Shown piece after piece: positions 1 to 8,536 of a stretch of DNA of 38,097 nucleotides. The stretch lies in contig JAICYU010000009.1 of NCBI GenBank assembly GCA_025934025.1, positions 1-38,097 of the forward strand, read 5' to 3'. Under the pieces are notes generated by a model, which searched no databases, had not been told where the DNA came from, and saw only the letters and a program-made list of their open reading frames with translations. The translations under genes and the position numbers were made by a program. Every line of letters starts with the position of its first letter. Positions within the stretch are counted from its first letter, which is position 1. The DNA is from Terriglobales bacterium. GTDB lineage: Bacteria; Acidobacteriota; Terriglobia; Terriglobales; Acidobacteriaceae.

Positions 1-539
1 ATAGCCGCCACTACAATCCCGGCTATGGCAGGACCAATCACGCGGGCCCCATTGAACATTGAGGAGTTCAAGGCGATGGCGTTGACCAGGTCGTCGCGAG
101 CGACCATATCCACGATAAAGGCCTGGCGCGCTGGAATATCGAATGCGTTTACCACCCCAAGCAGAGCGGCCAGAACCATCAGTTCCCAGACCGTGATGTG
201 ATGCGTCAAGGTCAGCCCTGCCAGGGCGAAGGCAATCGCCATCATGCACGACTGAGTGGCGACCAGGATGGTCCTCCGGTTGTGGCGGTCAGCAATGGCG
301 CCGCCAATAGGCGCGAGTAGAAAGACCGGTATTTGGCTGCAAAAAGCGACGGTGCCAAGCAACAATGCCGACCCGGTAAGGCGGTACACCAGCCAGGACT
401 CGGCTACCTGGTCCATCCATGTGCCGACCAGCGAGATCAATTGTCCGGCAAAAAAGAGCTGGTAGTTGCGATGGCGGAGGGCCCGCAAAGCGCTGGGCAA
501 TTTGGAAGGCTTAAGTTCGCTCGGGGCAGACTCGGTCAT
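1..539 (-). CDS. MFS transporter, N-terminal part (cut by window edge)
   Basis: Reading the minus strand from the ATG at 539 gives 179 codons that run off the left edge without a stop. The product begins MTESAPSELKPSKLPSALRA and shows a short cytoplasmic N-terminus (RALRHRNYQLFFAGQ), then hydrophobic segments, with a motif-A-like loop GGAIADRHNRRT between the second and third segments. This resembles the MFS_3/EntS-type branch of the major facilitator superfamily, which exports small molecules by proton antiport. The later segment AFDIPARQAFIVDMV is also typical of that branch. Only about 40% of a usual 400-residue protein is visible, so the substrate cannot be inferred. It is divergent from the sedolisin gene. 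No strong ribosome binding site precedes the ATG, so the exact start is a little uncertain. Confidence 0.85.
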   Translation of the reverse strand, partial: MTESAPSELKPSKLPSALRALRHRNYQLFFAGQLISLVGTWMDQVAESWLVYRLTGSALLLGTVAFCSQIPVFLLAPIGGAIADRHNRRTILVATQSCMMAIAFALAGLTLTHHITVWELMVLAALLGVVNAFDIPARQAFIVDMVARDDLVNAIALNSSMFNGARVIGPAIAGIVVAA

Positions 540-754
540 CGTTCAGAAGCTATTGGATGCTGAATGGCTGGCGAAGGGCGCAAGATCGTCGAAGGGCCGA
601 CCCTGCTTGGCCTTTGGATGATTTCCGTTTGGGGGCAGAGGCATAGGTTTTCCCCGGCAGACAGGAAACGCTTCAGCAAATAAATCCAGCTCAGGCATTG
701 ACTCTGAACGTGAAAAGCTGGAAAATTACCGCCGCCAATCGAGAGTGTCTTTTT

Positions 755-788
755 GCATCGCAGAGTGCGCCCTTCTCTGTGCCGATGC
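755..788 (+). promoter_or_regulatory. Stem-loop in the sedolisin 5' leader region
   Basis: GCATCG-CAGAG (755-765) can pair with CTCTG (775-779) and CGATGC (783-788), with a three-base bulge on the right side. No T-run follows, so it does not look like an intrinsic terminator. It lies 46 bp before the sedolisin ATG and could affect mRNA stability or translation; that role is a guess. The rest of 540-833 shows no gene and no convincing promoter. Confidence 0.3.
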
Positions 789-833
789 AGTAGAAACTCT
801 CCGCCACACCATTCTTCTGAAGGTAGGTAGCTA

Positions 834-2183
834 ATGCAAAGTAAGTTCTCCCTGAAAGCATCCCTTTTGGTCCTGATTGCTTTTGCCATCGTCGGGACTG
901 TTGCCACCGCCCAGACCTATAGTCCAATGGCGATCCGCGCTGACAAGGCTGAGATTGTTCCCGCCGTGTCACCCGATGCCACCGCGCATTTCACTTGCGA
1001 GTTGCGGCCGTTTGATTTGTCAAAAGGCCTGTTTTGTTATGGCCCTGCTGCGATCCGCACGGCTTACGGCGTGGATCAGCTCCTCAACGCCGGATTCGAT
1101 GGCACCGGCCAGACCATCGTGATTATTGATGCGTTCGGCAGCCCGACCATTGACGCGGACCTTGCCGCATTCGACACGACCTTCGGTCTTCCCGCGCCTC
1201 CATTCTTCCAGCAGATCCATATGCCGGGCAGCGTTCCTTTTGATCCTACAAACGCTGATCAGGTGGGATGGGCTGAAGAAGTGAGTCTCGATGTGCAGTG
1301 GTCTCATGCTATCGCTCCCGGCGCCAGCATTATTCTCATCGCCGCAGCCAGCGATAACTTTGATGACATTCTGGCAGCGCAGAACTTTGCCATTGACAAT
1401 CGTCTGGGGCACATTCTTTCGGAAAGCTTCGGGGCCTCAGAACTGGGCTTGAATGCCAGCCCTGACGGCCAGGCCATTATCGCGGCTAACGAGGTAAGCT
1501 ATAAGCGTGCGGTAGAAGAGAAATTCTCAACCTTCGTTTCCGCCGGTGATAACGGCGTTGCCGGAGTATTCAATGGCGTAATTCAGCGTGTTCCGCAATA
1601 CCCTGCGAGCTCCGCTTTCGTTACGACGGTGGGCGGCACCAATCTGTTCTTCGGCAGTGCTACCAATGCGGACCCGAACGGCACGTATCAAGGCGAAGTG
1701 GTTTGGAATGACGGCTTCGGCGCCGGCGGTGGTGGAATCAGTTCAGTGTTCCGCCGTCCGAACTTCCAGGAGCATCTGCCTCAAGCGGCTTTGAACACCT
1801 TGAATGGACATCGCGGTTATCCCGATGTGGCCTATAACGCCGGCGTGGTTGGCGGCGTCATCGTACACCTCGGCTTTGCTGGGCTGAACGGCTCCTTCAT
1901 TTTTGGAGGAACCAGCGCGGGCGCCCCGCAATGGTCAGCCATCGCAAGCATTGCGAACCAGGTGGCCGGACGTCCTCTCGGCAACCTCAACAAGACCATC
2001 TATAAGCTGGGAAGAAAAGGCGCGCTTAACACGCTGTTCCATGACGTGACGATCGGCGACAACGGCTTTGCCCATGTTGTCGGTTTCCCGGCGACAACTG
2101 GATGGGACCTCTCCACCGGTTGGGGCACGCCCAACGCTGGCTTCGTACAGCAGTTGGCCGGCGACGACGGCGACGATGACTAA
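834..2183 (+). CDS. Secreted S53 family (sedolisin-like) serine-carboxyl peptidase
   Basis: A 449-residue protein with an N-terminal signal sequence (hydrophobic stretch at about residues 9-25, likely cleavage after ATAQ). The S53 catalytic set is visible: Glu149 and Asp153 in EEVSLDV, the oxyanion Asp239 in SAGDNG, and the nucleophile Ser361 in GGTSAGAP. The C-terminal HDVTIGDNG and GWDLSTGWGTPN regions match the calcium-binding end of the fold. Sedolisins are secreted endopeptidases usually active at acid pH. Most are made with a long activation prodomain; here only about 60 residues separate the signal from the catalytic fold, so the prodomain seems absent or very short. The start ATG follows a GAAGGTAGG purine stretch. 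The gene is monocistronic, with its own terminator at 2218-2239. The tail is acidic (GDDGDDD). Confidence 0.9.
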   Translation: MQSKFSLKASLLVLIAFAIVGTVATAQTYSPMAIRADKAEIVPAVSPDATAHFTCELRPFDLSKGLFCYGPAAIRTAYGVDQLLNAGFDGTGQTIVIIDAFGSPTIDADLAAFDTTFGLPAPPFFQQIHMPGSVPFDPTNADQVGWAEEVSLDVQWSHAIAPGASIILIAAASDNFDDILAAQNFAIDNRLGHILSESFGASELGLNASPDGQAIIAANEVSYKRAVEEKFSTFVSAGDNGVAGVFNGVIQRVPQYPASSAFVTTVGGTNLFFGSATNADPNGTYQGEVVWNDGFGAGGGGISSVFRRPNFQEHLPQAALNTLNGHRGYPDVAYNAGVVGGVIVHLGFAGLNGSFIFGGTSAGAPQWSAIASIANQVAGRPLGNLNKTIYKLGRKGALNTLFHDVTIGDNGFAHVVGFPATTGWDLSTGWGTPNAGFVQQLAGDDGDDD

Positions 2184-2217
2184 TCTTTTTTGACCACATA
2201 GAACGATTTGACCAAAG

Positions 2218-2239
2218 TCCCCGCGCAAGCGGGGATTTT
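2218..2239 (+). terminator. Rho-independent terminator of the sedolisin gene
   Basis: A perfect 7-bp stem, TCCCCGC (2218-2224) and GCGGGGA (2229-2235), closes a GCAA tetraloop and is followed by TTTT. It starts 35 bp after the sedolisin stop codon in the right orientation. Confidence 0.85.
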
Positions 2240-2295
2240 GCTTATTGCCGCTAATTCAGTTGGCCTGAACACGTCAGCCGGAACCTCGTCTGGAG

Positions 2296-2368
2296 GTTGG
2301 AACGCGGGCACTCCTGCCCGCGAATAGATCTCAAGCTCCGGCTCGGGCAGGAGTGTCCGCGTTCCAAC
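2296..2368. repeat. 73-bp nested palindromic repeat (REP/BIME-like), copy 1
   Basis: Two 27-bp arms (2296-2322 and 2342-2368) are inverted copies of each other with two mismatches, separated by 19 bp. Each arm is itself a hairpin: GCGGGCA-CTCC-TGCCCGC on the left and its degenerate complement around GGAG on the right. The second copy at 15786-15858 has the same arms, the same total length and an unrelated spacer. The design recalls paired REP sequences (BIMEs), but no RAYT transposase is present in the window. The element lies between the sedolisin terminator and the efflux operon. Small open frames across it are by-products of the repeat. Confidence 0.85.
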
Positions 2369-2469
2369 AACAAATCCTTGCTGTCTCCGCCAAGACAAGG
2401 CTTTACAAAACACGGTCTTGTTCTTTTGCTGCAAGGGTAATTTGCATCCGCGAGGAGCACCTGCTAATC

Positions 2470-2491
2470 TAATTAACCGGTTAGTTAATTA
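2470..2491. promoter_or_regulatory. Operator-like palindrome upstream of the efflux operon
   Basis: Perfect 8-bp arms TAATTAAC (2470-2477) and GTTAATTA (2484-2491) flank CGGTTA; a second, overlapping 10-bp palindrome TAACCGGTTA spans 2474-2483. It lies in an AT-rich patch 66 bp before the preferred tolC start. TetR- and MarR-family repressors of efflux pumps use sites of this size and symmetry. No such regulator gene is in the window, so the binding protein is unknown. Confidence 0.5.
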
Positions 2492-2557
2492 AATTAATCC
2501 GAGCATGGTCCATCAAATTTGCGTCCCGTACGCAGTAAGAAAAGCGGAAGGAAAGAG

Positions 2558-4108
2558 ATGAACCTCAGGCCAAGGGGCATTGCATCTAATGACGGGAAAA
2601 CGAAAGAGAAGATTCATCTCATGAGGACGTACGCTGTCCTTTCAGCCATTCTGTTTCTAAGTGCTCAAGGATTCAGCCAATTGCCCGGTGCGCCGGCTTC
2701 GGCGAACACGGCGGCTTCAGAACAGCCGCAAGCCACCACTCAGCCGGCTCCTCCGCCCGCGATGGAGCAGAATCCTCCATCAGCTTCGATTTCCCCATTC
2801 GGCGTCTTTAGCGGAAGCGGCAAGGTAGAGAAGCTTGTTCCGGGTGTGGTGGATCTGCCTATCCTTGACGCCATTGATCGCGGCCTGAAGCATAACCTCG
2901 GCCTACTACTCTCTCAGGAACAATCAGCCGGAGCGCGTTCACAGTACCGGCGCAACCTGAGTAATCTGCTGCCCAACGTCGCCGGGAGGGTGGGTGACTC
3001 AGTGCAGCAGATCAATCTGGCGGCGTTCGGGATTCCGTTGCCGGCAGGGCTTACTTCGCCCGTGGTGGGACCATTCAACGTTTTCGATACGCGCGCCGCG
3101 CTTACGGAAAACCTGCTGGACTTCAACGCCATCAACAAGCTTCGCCAGTCAGCCGAGGACGAGAAAACAGCCAGGTTCAACATACAGGACGCGCGCGAAC
3201 TGGTGGTGCTGGTCGTCGGCAATGAATACCTGCTTGCTCTGGCTGCGGCTTCACGCCTTGATACTGCGCAGGCGCAACTGCGGACAGCGCAGACGATCTT
3301 TCTGCAGACGCAGGACCTCAAGAAAGCAGGAGTCGCTGCGGGAATTGATGTGTTGCGTGCTCAGGTGCAAATGCAGACGCAGCAACAGCGTGTTCTGGTG
3401 GCGCAGCAGCAGGTAGCTGAACAGAGAATGGGGCTGGCGCGGATCATCGGACTGCCGGTGGCACAGCAGTTCCGGCTCACCGATACTGTCCCTTACGCGC
3501 CGCTTCCCGGCTTCAATCTGGAACAGAGCCTGGCCGAAGCTTACAAGCAGCGTCCGGAATATCTGGCAGCGGAGTCGCGTGTTCGTTCTTCCGAACTGGC
3601 GGTGAAGGCAGCGCGGGGTGAGGCGCTTCCGTCAGTTCAGGTTGCGGGCGATTTCGGCGGTTTGGGAAAGACCTTTGGCAGTCTGGAAAGCACCTACACT
3701 CTCTCTGCCGGTCTCCGCATTCCTATCTTTCAGGGCGGAAGAGTACGGGCGGATGTCGGTATTGCTGAGGCCAATCTTCGGCAATCTCGATTGCAGCTTG
3801 ACGACCTTCACAACCGGGTGGAACTCGAGGTCCGCTCTGCGCTGCTCGACGTCCAGACCTCTGATGATGAGGTGAAGGTGGCGCAGCAGTCCATTGGCCT
3901 GGCTTCGCAGCAGTTAAAAGAATCACAAGATCGCTATGCTGCCGGCGTTTCCGGAAGTCTGGAAGTGGTGCAATCGCAGGAAGCGGTGGCGCTGGCAAAT
4001 GAAACTTATATTCAAGCCCTCTATCTCAACAATGTAGCCAAGCTTACCCTGGCGCGCGCGCTGGGCGTGGCGGAGCAACGGACACGAGCTTTCCTGGGAG
4101 GGAAATAA
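2558..4108 (+). CDS. TolC-family outer-membrane efflux protein
   Basis: About 516 residues, with a proline/alanine/glutamine-rich segment after the signal sequence and two TolC/OEP repeats rich in long helices (for example RQSAEDEKTARFNIQDAREL and RLQLDDLHNRVELEVRSAL). TolC proteins form the trimeric outer-membrane and periplasmic duct of tripartite pumps. The ATG at 2558 is preferred because GGAAGGAAAGAG precedes it; an in-frame ATG at 2621 would begin directly at the signal peptide MRTYAVLSAILFLSAQGFSQ but has a weaker binding site, and a TTG at 2519 is also open. The stop is one base before the GTG of the EmrA-like gene, so the three efflux genes form one operon. Confidence 0.9.
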   Translation: MNLRPRGIASNDGKTKEKIHLMRTYAVLSAILFLSAQGFSQLPGAPASANTAASEQPQATTQPAPPPAMEQNPPSASISPFGVFSGSGKVEKLVPGVVDLPILDAIDRGLKHNLGLLLSQEQSAGARSQYRRNLSNLLPNVAGRVGDSVQQINLAAFGIPLPAGLTSPVVGPFNVFDTRAALTENLLDFNAINKLRQSAEDEKTARFNIQDARELVVLVVGNEYLLALAAASRLDTAQAQLRTAQTIFLQTQDLKKAGVAAGIDVLRAQVQMQTQQQRVLVAQQQVAEQRMGLARIIGLPVAQQFRLTDTVPYAPLPGFNLEQSLAEAYKQRPEYLAAESRVRSSELAVKAARGEALPSVQVAGDFGGLGKTFGSLESTYTLSAGLRIPIFQGGRVRADVGIAEANLRQSRLQLDDLHNRVELEVRSALLDVQTSDDEVKVAQQSIGLASQQLKESQDRYAAGVSGSLEVVQSQEAVALANETYIQALYLNNVAKLTLARALGVAEQRTRAFLGGK

Positions 4109-4109
4109 G

Positions 4110-5363
4110 GTGGTGGAACCATTGAAATCATCCACAACATACGAAGAAGAGATCAAGCAGCCGCGTCCGGTGCCGGACCATGATGAAGACCTTCCCTCAG
4201 AGCAGCGCCGCTCGTTGCGCGACCGCCGCACCGGCTTCTTTCGCGCGCATCCTCATGCCAAATGGATCATTGCTCTTGTGGCGCTGCTGCTGATCGCAGC
4301 AGGAATTTTTGTCTGGCATTACTACTCCGTCCGGGAATCCACGGACGATGCCCAGATTGACGGCCATATTGATCCCATCAGCTCGCGGGTTTCCGGTACT
4401 GTCCTGAAGGTTTATTACGACGATAACCAGCAGGTAAAAGCAGGCGATCTGCTGGTGGAACTTGATCCCAAGGACTATCAAGTAGCTCTGGAACGCGCGA
4501 AAGCAGATCTTGCCAATGCGGAAGCGAATGCTGCGGCAGCCAAGGTGGGAGTTCCTCTTACCACAACTACCAGCTCAAGCCAGCTTGCAGCAGCAGATGC
4601 CGGAGTCAATGCGGCCAGTCGTGAAGTGGAGTCGGCACGCGCGCGTGTGCAGGAAGCCCAGGCAAACTCTACCAAAGCCGCCGATGACTTGAAGCGCATG
4701 GAGCAGTTGGTGCAGAAAGATGAAATCTCACGGCAGCAGTACGATGCCAGCGTGGCCGCAGCAACGGCTTCCAAAGCCACGCTTGAGGCCGCGAGGGCCG
4801 CCGTCGCGACCGCCGAGGGACGTGCCGCCCAGGCCCGCGCTCAAGCCGACGCGGCCCACACGGTACCGGAGCAAATCAAAGTCATGCGTGCTAAGTCAGA
4901 AGCCGCAGCAGCAGAAGTTGAACGCGATCGAGCGGCGCTCTCGCAGGCCGAGCTCAACCTGCAATACACCAAGGTCACAGCGCCGGTTGACGGAATCTTG
5001 AGCAAGCGCAGCGTGGAGCCAGGGCAGGTGGTCCAGGCGGGCCAGCCATTGTTTGCCGTCGTCAACCTTGACGACATTTGGGTAACCGCCAACTTCAAAG
5101 AAACACAGCTCAAGAGCATGCACGTGGGCCAGCAGGTGGATATCGGCGTGGATGCTTACGGCAAGGATTACAAGGGCACGGTTGAATCCATCGGCGGAGC
5201 AACCGGCGCTCGCTTCAGCCTGCTGCCTCCGGAAAATGCCACCGGAAATTACGTGAAAGTGGTGCAGCGCATTCCTGTTCGCATCCGCATCAACAAAGGC
5301 CAGGATCCGAACCATACGCTGCGACCAGGCATGTCCGTAGTGCCGACGGTGTTCGTGAAATAG
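4110..5363 (+). CDS. HlyD/EmrA-type membrane-fusion (adaptor) protein
   Basis: A 417-residue adaptor protein: cytoplasmic N-terminus, one transmembrane helix at about residues 52-72 (IIALVALLLIAAGIFVW), a lipoyl-like half (DGHIDPISSRVSGTVLKVYY), a long alanine-rich coiled hairpin, and the second lipoyl/beta-barrel half (TKVTAPVDGILSKRSVEPGQ; NLDDIWVTANFKETQL). It bridges the inner-membrane EmrB-like transporter and the TolC duct. The GTG start at 4110 lies one base after the tolC stop and has GGGAGGGAA about 8 bases upstream, inside the end of tolC, which suggests translational coupling. The length is close to the family norm of about 390-420 residues. Confidence 0.93.
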   Translation: MVEPLKSSTTYEEEIKQPRPVPDHDEDLPSEQRRSLRDRRTGFFRAHPHAKWIIALVALLLIAAGIFVWHYYSVRESTDDAQIDGHIDPISSRVSGTVLKVYYDDNQQVKAGDLLVELDPKDYQVALERAKADLANAEANAAAAKVGVPLTTTTSSSQLAAADAGVNAASREVESARARVQEAQANSTKAADDLKRMEQLVQKDEISRQQYDASVAAATASKATLEAARAAVATAEGRAAQARAQADAAHTVPEQIKVMRAKSEAAAAEVERDRAALSQAELNLQYTKVTAPVDGILSKRSVEPGQVVQAGQPLFAVVNLDDIWVTANFKETQLKSMHVGQQVDIGVDAYGKDYKGTVESIGGATGARFSLLPPENATGNYVKVVQRIPVRIRINKGQDPNHTLRPGMSVVPTVFVK

Positions 5364-5376
5364 GACGGACCTGAAC

Positions 5377-6939
5377 ATGCCTGAAGCGGTCGAACAAGTC
5401 GCGGTCAATCCGTGGATTATTGCGATTTCAGTGATGCTTGGCACCTTCATGGAGGTGCTGGACACCACGGTTGTAAACGTTTCGCTGCCGCATATTGCCG
5501 GAAGTCTTTCCGCCAGCCCCGACGAGGCCACCTGGGTCCTGACTTCGTATCTGGTTTCCAATGCCATCGTGCTGCCGCTCACCGGATGGCTGGCAAACTA
5601 TTTTGGCCGCCGCAATCTGTTGCTGATGTCGGTGGCCGGTTTTACAGCCTTTTCGTTTCTATGCGGCATTGCGCCCACGCTTTCCTCACTGATCGTTTTT
5701 CGCGTGCTTCAGGGCGCAACCGGCGGAGGACTTCAGCCGTTGTCACAAGCGATCCTGATGGAAGCATTTCCACCGGAGCAGCGCGGCAAAGCGATGGCTT
5801 TCTGGGCCCTCGGCATTGTTGTGGCGCCGATGCTCGGGCCAGTGCTCGGCGGCTGGATTACTGACAGCTATAGCTGGCGCTGGCTGTTCTACATCAACAT
5901 TCCGGTGGGAATTGCGGCGGTCAGCATGGTGCTGCTCTTCATTCATGATCCGCCCTACATCCGTCGCGGAAAGGGCGGCATTGATTATTGGGGCATCGGC
6001 TTCCTCGCCTTGGGAATCGGTTCCCTTCAAATCATGCTCGACAAAGGTCAGGAAGAAGACTGGTTTGGTTCCCACTTTATTGTGTGGCTCTTCATTTTCT
6101 GCGTAGCGGGACTGCTGTTCTTCGTAATCCGCGAATTGGTGACGCGCAATCCTGTGGTCCATCTTTCCGTTTTCAAGAACGGAACTTACAGCACCGGTGT
6201 GTTTCTGATGACTGTGCTCGGGTTTGTTCTCTATGGGAGCACGGTGCTTATTCCGCTGTGGCTGCAAACACTCATGGGATATTCCGCTCTGGAGGCGGGA
6301 ATTGCCATGCTGCCGCGCGGCCTGGGATCGTTCATTTTCATGCCGATTGTCGGCATTCTGATGGGCAAGGTTGAGCCGCGAAAACTGCTGGGCGCGGGAC
6401 TTCTCGCGGCCGGATACAGCTTGTACGCGCTCTCGCGTCTGAACCTGAACGCTGGATATTGGGACATCTTCTGGCCGCAGCTCATTCAAGGAATGTCCAT
6501 GGGCTTGTTGTTTGTGCCGCTCACTACCATCACCAATGACCCGATTCCGAAAGAAGAGATGGGCAACGCAACCAGCCTCTTCAACCTGATGCGCAACATC
6601 GGAGCGAGCATCGGAATTGCCAGCGTGGTGACGATTACAGCGCGTCACAACCAACAGCATGCTAACGATCTGGCGGCGAATATCAACAATTTCAGCCAGG
6701 CGACGCAAGCGACGCTGCAATCCATGATTCATGCCCTGATGGCGGGAGGCATGGATGCCGAAACCGCGACCAAACAGGCTTACGCGGCCCTGTTCGGAAT
6801 TGTGCAGCGGCAGGCTGCAATGATGTCCTATCTCGATGCGTTTTTCTTGCTCGCAGTGATGTTTGTGGCCAGCTTGCCGTTGATTTTCCTGATGAAGAAG
6901 CCCACCAAGCAGGGCGGCGGACCAGGCATGGCGCACTAA
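5377..6939 (+). CDS. EmrB/QacA-type (DHA2) MFS drug transporter
   Basis: A 520-residue, 14-segment major facilitator of the DHA2 family. Diagnostic motifs: LDTTVVNVSLPHI (residues 28-40) in the first helix, motif A GWLANYFGRRN (70-80), RVLQGATGGGLQPLSQAI (109-126), and the antiporter motif C GPVLGGWITDSYSWRW (154-169). It probably exports amphipathic toxic compounds by proton antiport through the EmrA-like adaptor and TolC partner encoded just upstream; the gap to the adaptor gene is 13 bp. The cytoplasmic C-terminus is short and lysine/glycine rich. It ends convergently with the decarboxylase gene, the two stop codons overlapping within 4 bp. The actual drug or metabolite is not predictable. 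Confidence 0.95.
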   Translation: MPEAVEQVAVNPWIIAISVMLGTFMEVLDTTVVNVSLPHIAGSLSASPDEATWVLTSYLVSNAIVLPLTGWLANYFGRRNLLLMSVAGFTAFSFLCGIAPTLSSLIVFRVLQGATGGGLQPLSQAILMEAFPPEQRGKAMAFWALGIVVAPMLGPVLGGWITDSYSWRWLFYINIPVGIAAVSMVLLFIHDPPYIRRGKGGIDYWGIGFLALGIGSLQIMLDKGQEEDWFGSHFIVWLFIFCVAGLLFFVIRELVTRNPVVHLSVFKNGTYSTGVFLMTVLGFVLYGSTVLIPLWLQTLMGYSALEAGIAMLPRGLGSFIFMPIVGILMGKVEPRKLLGAGLLAAGYSLYALSRLNLNAGYWDIFWPQLIQGMSMGLLFVPLTTITNDPIPKEEMGNATSLFNLMRNIGASIGIASVVTITARHNQQHANDLAANINNFSQATQATLQSMIHALMAGGMDAETATKQAYAALFGIVQRQAAMMSYLDAFFLLAVMFVASLPLIFLMKKPTKQGGGPGMAH

Positions 6940-8396
6940 CGCGAACTGGACAAACCCGCAGAAACTGCAGAAACGCATTTTGCGGCGGCAGCATTCAGCG
7001 CTGCGATTAGCTCTTCAATGTGACGCTGCGAAGTCAGATAGCTGATCACCATCGCGCGAATCACCGATCGTCCATTGACGCGAGTTGTAGAGATCCAGCG
7101 CCGGCCATCTTTTGTAACTTCATGAACGATGGCTTCGTTCGCGGCACGGACGTGATCTTCGGTTGCTCCGGGCAGCTTCACCCGCAAGTTCACAATCGGG
7201 AGCACCTGCGGCGAGGCGAGTTCGAAGACTTCGGACTTGCTCACCCACCCGGCGAACGAAGAAGCCAGCTTAAGTTGGCGATCAATCAGTTCTTCATAAG
7301 CCTTTCTGCCATGCACGCGCAGAGTAAGCCAGAGCTTGAGTGAGTTCATGCGCCGCGACCACTGCGCGCTCACCTGGAAGTTGTCCAGGATGGGCGAAGC
7401 CGTGGCAGCTTTTGGCATGTAAGGCGTGCTCACGCCAAAAGTCTGTTGCAGCATTTCCGGATGCGAAGTCAGGATCACTCCGGCGGCGAAGGGCATCGCC
7501 AGCCACTTGTGAGGATCAATCGTGATGGAATCGGCCAGCTCGATGCCGTGTACCAGACCGCGGTGCTGGTGGGAGAAGATTGCGGCTGCTCCGTAAGCGC
7601 CGTCCACGTGCAGCCACAATCCATGGCGTTTGCAAACCGCGGCCAGAGCAGGTAGATCGTCAATCGCGCCGGAGTTCGTGGTTCCTGCGGTTGCGACAAC
7701 ACAGAAGGGAGCGAATCCTGCGCTCTTGTCGTTGGCAATTTGCGCGGCCAGCTTAGCCGGGTCGAGTTGAATACGCTCATTCACTGCGATGCGACGCACG
7801 GCTTTTCGGCCAATTCCGAGCAGTCCTGCGGATTTATCGAGCGAATGATGCGACTCCGCGGAAGCATAGAGCACCGGACGCGCGCCAATCGCCGCAACGC
7901 CCTCGTCCAGAGCGGTAGGGAAGTGCGCCGCCAACGCCATAGCCAGCCCGCTGAAGTTGGCTTCATTTCCGCCTGTCGTGAAAGTGCCGTCAAACGGCTT
8001 GCCCCAGCGCACCAATTCGCCAATCCAGCGCACCGTTTCTTTTTCGATCTTTGAGGCAAGCTGCGACCGCGCTAAACTCGCCAGTTGCGGATTGAGTGCC
8101 GCGACCAGCGCTTCCGCCAAGACGGCCATGTAGGTCGGAGTGGGATTCATCAGGCCGAAGTAGTTCGCGCTGGGAACGTGGAAGCCTTTATCAATCAGCT
8201 CCGAGCACAGGTCGTCCAGCACGCGCGCGGCATCTTCGCCGAGTTCGGGCAAGCTGTCATGCAGGTTGTCGAATGTTCGCAATTCCAGCGGAAGCTGGAC
8301 AGAGCGGTCCGAGAGGCTGGAAAAATATTCGTCAATGCGGTCAATCAGCTTGTAACCAAGGCGACGGCGGACAGAGGAATCGAGATCAAAATGCAT
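6936..8396 (-). CDS. PLP-dependent group II amino-acid decarboxylase
   Basis: A 486-residue aspartate-aminotransferase-fold decarboxylase. Visible landmarks: SHH at 182-184 (the His that stacks on the cofactor), HVDGAYG with Asp265 that salt-bridges the pyridine nitrogen, and SITIDPHKW with the Schiff-base Lys297. The N-terminal MNPTPTYMAVLAEALVAALNP region resembles the AADC/tyrosine/glutamate decarboxylase family. The substrate (aromatic amino acid, glutamate or another) cannot be read from these motifs. The ATG at 8396 lies in a region without a strong binding site. The gene is divergent from nothing close: clpC upstream is on the same strand and ends at a terminator at 8485-8514, so this gene probably has its own promoter in the 90-bp gap. 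Confidence 0.9.
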   Translation of the reverse strand: MHFDLDSSVRRRLGYKLIDRIDEYFSSLSDRSVQLPLELRTFDNLHDSLPELGEDAARVLDDLCSELIDKGFHVPSANYFGLMNPTPTYMAVLAEALVAALNPQLASLARSQLASKIEKETVRWIGELVRWGKPFDGTFTTGGNEANFSGLAMALAAHFPTALDEGVAAIGARPVLYASAESHHSLDKSAGLLGIGRKAVRRIAVNERIQLDPAKLAAQIANDKSAGFAPFCVVATAGTTNSGAIDDLPALAAVCKRHGLWLHVDGAYGAAAIFSHQHRGLVHGIELADSITIDPHKWLAMPFAAGVILTSHPEMLQQTFGVSTPYMPKAATASPILDNFQVSAQWSRRMNSLKLWLTLRVHGRKAYEELIDRQLKLASSFAGWVSKSEVFELASPQVLPIVNLRVKLPGATEDHVRAANEAIVHEVTKDGRRWISTTRVNGRSVIRAMVISYLTSQRHIEELIAALNAAAAKCVSAVSAGLSSSR

Positions 8397-8484
8397 TTTG
8401 GGTTCAGTTTAGATTCTAAATTCAAAGCTTCGGGCACGGGCCGGATTCCTTGCAAATACCAGCCCTGCTCAGAAGGTCTCAACA

Positions 8485-8514
8485 GAAAAACAGCCGCCGG
8501 ATTTCTCCGGCGGC
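8485..8514 (-). terminator. Rho-independent terminator of clpC
   Basis: GCCGCCGGA (8493-8501) pairs perfectly with TCCGGCGGC (8506-8514) around a 4-base loop. Read on the minus strand it is followed by a run of five T residues (8490-8486), so it terminates leftward transcription coming from clpC, 23 bp after its stop. Confidence 0.85.
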
Positions 8515-8536
8515 GGTTGAAATCATTGTTTCCGAT

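Noticed and set aside
2180-2460. Two minus-strand open frames of 69-84 codons
   Set aside because: They run through the terminator and the nested palindrome; the peptides are translations of the repeat.
5743-6978. 411-codon open frame on the minus strand
   Set aside because: It is antisense to the EmrB-like gene, whose motifs are complete; the product is His/Arg/Gln rich with no fold-like pattern.
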